Assembly: GCF_001590985.1 (NCBI RefSeq)
Contig: NZ_BCTX01000041.1
Coordinates: 1 to 44,535, forward strand
Origin: Novosphingobium naphthalenivorans NBRC 102051
Lineage (GTDB): Bacteria > Pseudomonadota > Alphaproteobacteria > Sphingomonadales > Sphingomonadaceae
Length of the DNA: 44,535 bases
Reading direction: 5' to 3'
How positions within the stretch are numbered: position 1 is the first letter of the stretch; every line of letters starts with the position of its first letter. Positions 41,497-44,535 of this stretch are shown piece by piece. The notes under the pieces were generated by a model. That model worked only from the letters and a program-made list of their open reading frames with translations. It was not told the origin of the DNA and did no database searches. The translations under genes and the position numbers were made by a program.

Positions 41497-42423
41497 TTAG
41501 CCCAGGTGCTTCACGAAGAACGGGATGAGCCTTTCCAGCGCCTGTCCGACGGGTTCGGTCTGATCGTAGAGGTCGTAGTGCGACCAGCCTTCGACGACGA
41601 CCAGTTCCTTGTCTTTCGAGGCGGCGCGGCTGTGGATTTCGAGGCCATCACGATAGGCGCCGAAGCCGCCGGGCTTGTCGCCGACCACGACCATCATCGG
41701 CTGCGTCAGCAGGGTCTCGGCAAAGGCGAAGGCGTCCCACGCGATGGCTGGCGCCGCATGCGAGACCAGCATGCGGGTCCCCGATCCTTCCGCCACGCAG
41801 CGGTTGCGATAGTAGTCGGTCGCCTCGAGCACATCGATGTCGGTGATGCCGGCGGCCTTGCCCTCTTCGACACTGGCGGGAAGGAAGACGTTGACCAGTT
41901 CATCGCCGCCGGCGTTCTGGGCCGAACGCTGTGCGGCCATCCCTTCGAGCGCCGCGACGGGATCGAAGGCGCTGAAACCTTCGCGCATCAGGCGGCCGAA
42001 ATTGACGCCGGTGATCGTGACCAGCGCCTTGATGCGCTTGTCGATGATCGTCGCCTTCACCGAGTAGCCGCCACCGCCGCAGACCCCGAGGATGCCGATC
42101 CTTTCGGGATCCACATAAGGGAGCGACTGGGCGTAATCGATGACGTCCCGATAGTCCTTCACGCGTTGTTCGGGGTCTTCGATCCAGCGCGGGCTTCCGC
42201 CGCTCGCACCCTGGAAGCTGGCGTCGGGCACGATGACCACGAAGCCGGCCCTGGCCAGCGCCTCGCCATAGACGTTTCCGGCGGTCTGTTCCTTACAGCT
42301 ACCGATTGGGTGGTTGGATATAACCGCCGGATAGCGCTTGCTGGCGTCAAACGCGGGCGGGAAGTGGATGTTGGCGGCAATGTCCCAGTACATGCCGGGA
42401 TTGCGAATGCTGACCGTTTCCAT
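41497..42423 (-). CDS. Alpha/beta hydrolase with Cys nucleophile, copy 1
   Basis: 308 residues, cytosolic. An alpha/beta hydrolase core with the nucleophile elbow G-V-C115-G-G in ILGVCGGGGY, where a Ser would be usual, and His282 in VEGWSHYDLYD as the catalytic His. The Cys elbow recalls dienelactone-hydrolase-like enzymes, so cleavage of a lactone, ester or C-C bond is plausible. ATG 42423 has AGGA before it. It is a paralogue of the neighbouring hydrolase, with the Cys at the same position, and they form one operon (35 bp apart), divergent from a LysR gene. Confidence 0.82.
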   Translation of the reverse strand: METVSIRNPGMYWDIAANIHFPPAFDASKRYPAVISNHPIGSCKEQTAGNVYGEALARAGFVVIVPDASFQGASGGSPRWIEDPEQRVKDYRDVIDYAQSLPYVDPERIGILGVCGGGGYSVKATIIDKRIKALVTITGVNFGRLMREGFSAFDPVAALEGMAAQRSAQNAGGDELVNVFLPASVEEGKAAGITDIDVLEATDYYRNRCVAEGSGTRMLVSHAAPAIAWDAFAFAETLLTQPMMVVVGDKPGGFGAYRDGLEIHSRAASKDKELVVVEGWSHYDLYDQTEPVGQALERLIPFFVKHLG

Positions 42424-42458
42424 GAGATTTTCCTGTCTATTGGCCGAAGTCTGCTCGG

Positions 42459-43406
42459 TCACTGTGCGGCGGTCTCAACCGCTGCGCCTGCCGCAAGCCT
42501 GGCGTTGAAGAAGGTGCCGAGCACGGCAACCGCCTCTTCGACGAAGGCCGCGCCGTCATAAAGGTCCATGTGGTTGGCCCCTTCGACGACATACATCGCC
42601 TTGTCCGTTGCTGCGGCCCGGCCGAACAGGTCATCGCTCATCCACTTGCTACCCGCCACGGAGCCGGCGACGATCTGGAGCGGCTGCGTAAGGTAGACGT
42701 CAGCCATGTGGTAGGCATCGTAGGTGATGATCTGGTTGAGGCTGCGCAGCGTCGCGAAGCCTGGCGCGGTCGGATATTCGGCGCGCGGCGTATGGTAGTA
42801 TTCCCAGGCCTGGCGCAGCTCCTCGTTCGGCGCGTCCGCTTCGCTCATCGGTGCTAGCGGCATGGTGGCAATGTTGCCACCGGCAGCATCGGCCGTGCGG
42901 GCGTTCGAGCTTGCCTCGACATAGGGCAGCGCATCGATCGAGCGGACGGAATTGTCCCAGCCGTTGCGGAACATCGAGCCGATATTGACCGCGCTGACGG
43001 TGCCCAGGGCCTTGATCCGGCGATCCTGGATGGCCGCGTTGACGGTGTAGCCAGCGCCCGCGCAAATGCCCATGGCGCCGATGCGATCCAGGTCGATGTA
43101 GGGCAGCGTGGAAAGGTGATCGATGACCGCGCTGACATCCTCGGTGCGGACATGCGGATTTTCGAGCTGGCGCGGCGCGCCGCCGCTTTCGCCCTGGTAG
43201 GACGCGTCATAGGCGACGGTGACGAAGCCGAGTTCGGCGAGCTTGCGCCCATAGGTCCCGGCCGTCTGCTCCTTCACCCCGCCACCGGGATGCGAGACGA
43301 CGATAGCCGGGTAGCGGCGACTTGCGTCGAAGCCCTCGGGGAACGCGATGACGGCCGACATGATGATCGTCGGGTTGTTCGAATTGACGAAGCTGATCTT
43401 TTCCAT
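42459..43406 (-). CDS. Alpha/beta hydrolase with Cys nucleophile, copy 2
   Basis: 315 residues. Same family and layout as copy 1: FDASRRYPAIVVSHP...VKEQTAG near the start, nucleophile elbow G-I-C115-A-G (MGICAGAGY), catalytic His279 (VEGANHMDLYD). Copies 1 and 2 share many short blocks (YDASYQGESGG/PDASFQGASGG, LPYIDLDRIG/LPYVDPERIG) and are probably an old tandem duplication. ATG 43406 has AGGAG seven bases upstream; the frame opens to 43496, towards the LysR gene. First gene of the operon, controlled from the 156-bp divergent region. The substrate is unknown. Confidence 0.82.
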   Translation of the reverse strand: MEKISFVNSNNPTIIMSAVIAFPEGFDASRRYPAIVVSHPGGGVKEQTAGTYGRKLAELGFVTVAYDASYQGESGGAPRQLENPHVRTEDVSAVIDHLSTLPYIDLDRIGAMGICAGAGYTVNAAIQDRRIKALGTVSAVNIGSMFRNGWDNSVRSIDALPYVEASSNARTADAAGGNIATMPLAPMSEADAPNEELRQAWEYYHTPRAEYPTAPGFATLRSLNQIITYDAYHMADVYLTQPLQIVAGSVAGSKWMSDDLFGRAAATDKAMYVVEGANHMDLYDGAAFVEEAVAVLGTFFNARLAAGAAVETAAQ

Positions 43407-43514
43407 TTCCAGTCTCCTGCGGGTCCCTCCCGCCTTGTTCGGCATGTGACCGGCATCTGGTCTGCATCTGGCCGGTTCCCTGCTGACGAGAGGCAATCTA
43501 GACCTTCGGAATTG

Positions 43515-43530
43515 ATCCGATTAGACGGAT
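43515..43530. promoter_or_regulatory. Candidate operator between hydrolase and LysR genes
   Basis: ATCCG-N6-CGGAT (43515-43530), a 5-bp-arm dyad in the divergent intergenic region, 33 bp before the LysR start and 109 bp before the hydrolase start. This is a fitting size and position for a LysR-type box. Confidence 0.45.
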
Positions 43531-43562
43531 AATTTGTATTGGTTCCATCATTGAGGTGATGA

Positions 43563-44456
43563 ATGAGGCGCGACGAGATCGCCGATCTTGCGACGTTCGT
43601 GGTCGTGGCGGAAGAACGCAGCTTTACGCGTGCAGCCGCGCGTCTTGGCATGGCGCAATCCGCCGTCAGCCAGATCGTCCGACGCATCGAGGAGCGGCTT
43701 GGCGTGCGACTTCTGTCGCGCACTACGCGCAGTGTGGCGCCTACGGAAGCGGGAGAGCGCCTGATCGCGACACTGGGCCCAATGCTGCATGATCTCGATA
43801 CTGCAGTGGCCTCACTCAGCGACTTGCGCGACCGCCCGACTGGCACGATCCGCATCACCAGCGTCGAGCATGCCGCAAAGACCATTCTGGTTCCGGCCAT
43901 GAAGCACCTCCTGATCGACAACCCCGACATCACCGTGGAGATCAACATCGACTATGGCCTTGCCGATGTCGTAGCCGATCGCTTCGACGCGGGCGTCCGG
44001 CTTGGTGGCGAGATCGCCAAGGACATGATCGCCGTCCGCATTGGCCCGGACACGCCGATGGCGATTGTGGGGGCGCCCCAGTACTTCAGCCGATGTCCTC
44101 CACCAGCCTCGCCGGCCCGGCTCATCGACCATCGCGCCATCAATCTTCGCCTGCCGACCTCGGGCACACTCAACGGATGGCGTCTCGTCGGCGGAGGTCG
44201 GGAGACGCGCGTGCGCATCGACGGCCCGCTGGTGCTGAACTCGATCGACCTCATCCGGGATGCTGCCATCGACGGCCTCGGGCTTGCCTATCTCCCGCTA
44301 GACCAGGTCCAGCGCGACCTGAACGAGGGCCGCCTGATGCGGGTCCTCGATCGGTTCACGCCGGACCTACCGGGCTATCACCTCTATTACCCGCACCGCC
44401 GGCATGCCTCCGCCGCATTCACGATGTTGATCGATACTCTACGTCACCGAGGCTAG
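43563..44456 (+). CDS. LysR-type regulator of the hydrolase pair
   Basis: 297 residues. N-terminal HTH (about 1-60: MRRDEIADLATFVVVAEERSFTRAAARLGMAQSAVSQIVRRIEERLG) and substrate-binding domain (about 90-290: IRITSVEHAAKTILVPAM...). Length and layout are standard. GAGGTGATGA precedes the ATG. It is divergent from the tandem hydrolases and probably controls them, sharing the dyad at 43515. The effector is unknown. Nothing further is seen to the window end, 79 bp on. Confidence 0.9.
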   Translation: MRRDEIADLATFVVVAEERSFTRAAARLGMAQSAVSQIVRRIEERLGVRLLSRTTRSVAPTEAGERLIATLGPMLHDLDTAVASLSDLRDRPTGTIRITSVEHAAKTILVPAMKHLLIDNPDITVEINIDYGLADVVADRFDAGVRLGGEIAKDMIAVRIGPDTPMAIVGAPQYFSRCPPPASPARLIDHRAINLRLPTSGTLNGWRLVGGGRETRVRIDGPLVLNSIDLIRDAAIDGLGLAYLPLDQVQRDLNEGRLMRVLDRFTPDLPGYHLYYPHRRHASAAFTMLIDTLRHRG

Positions 44457-44535
44457 CCGAGGTCGACCCTTCCCGGATGCTCAGAGACATTTTGTTCATC
44501 CCCGGCTGCGGACCGACAGCTATTGGTTCCGGCAT

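Noticed and set aside
19231..44535. Right attachment site (copy of the tRNA-Asn 3' end)
   Set aside because: No second copy of the tRNA end was found by eye. The CGGGGAGC at 32603-32610 belongs to the DUF736 terminator stem and lacks the flanking match.
1..44535. CRISPR arrays, insertion sequences, rRNA genes
   Set aside because: No regularly spaced direct repeats, transposase genes with terminal repeats, or rRNA sequence were seen.

Overview
The window looks like chromosome of a high-GC alphaproteobacterium of the order Sphingomonadales (Novosphingobium/Sphingobium-like). I infer this from protein style and gene neighbourhoods (recG and sdhE near mfd, a TonB receptor with oxygenases, a MobF transfer module of the kind seen on sphingomonad plasmids), not from a database search.

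Positions 1-19230 are mostly housekeeping. They hold a tandem tRNA-Asp pair (the left one cut by the window edge), a secreted DUF11-like protein, a three-gene operon for a branched-chain 2-oxo acid dehydrogenase (E1 alpha, E1 beta, E2), thyA, tRNA-Pro, recG, a host-attachment-family protein, sdhE, an arsR-permease-thioredoxin cassette with twin operator palindromes, mfd, a GT-C glycosyltransferase, an EAL protein, nadK and tRNA-Asn. The three tRNA promoters share one layout: TTGCCA or TTGACA, 17 bp, then TATAGG or TAGTGG followed by CGC.

At 19216 an accessory island begins inside the 3' end of tRNA-Asn. A serine recombinase reads towards the tRNA, and its last four codons and stop lie in the tRNA gene. 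Behind it is a minus-strand operon chained mostly by 4-base overlaps: RHH protein, coupling protein, MobF relaxase, membrane-anchored Mrr-like nuclease, lytic transglycosylase, small protein. No type IV secretion genes are present in the window. A hairpin-rich 500-bp region (candidate oriT) separates this operon from a divergent pair of overlapping tyrosine recombinases plus a small HTH protein. Next come a nucleotidyltransferase-HEPN fusion, a small orphan gene, DUF736, two nested inverted repeats and a PIN toxin-antitoxin pair.

From 34.1 to 44.5 kb lies a catabolic-looking region. A LysR regulator diverges from a TonB receptor, two IPNS-like Fe(II) oxygenases and a VOC protein. A separately transcribed Rieske oxygenase follows, then two paralogous alpha/beta hydrolases with a cysteine nucleophile elbow, divergent from a second LysR. 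Uptake through the receptor followed by oxidation and C-C or ester cleavage is a reasonable overall role, but the substrate cannot be read from sequence. The right end of the island is not visible in the window.
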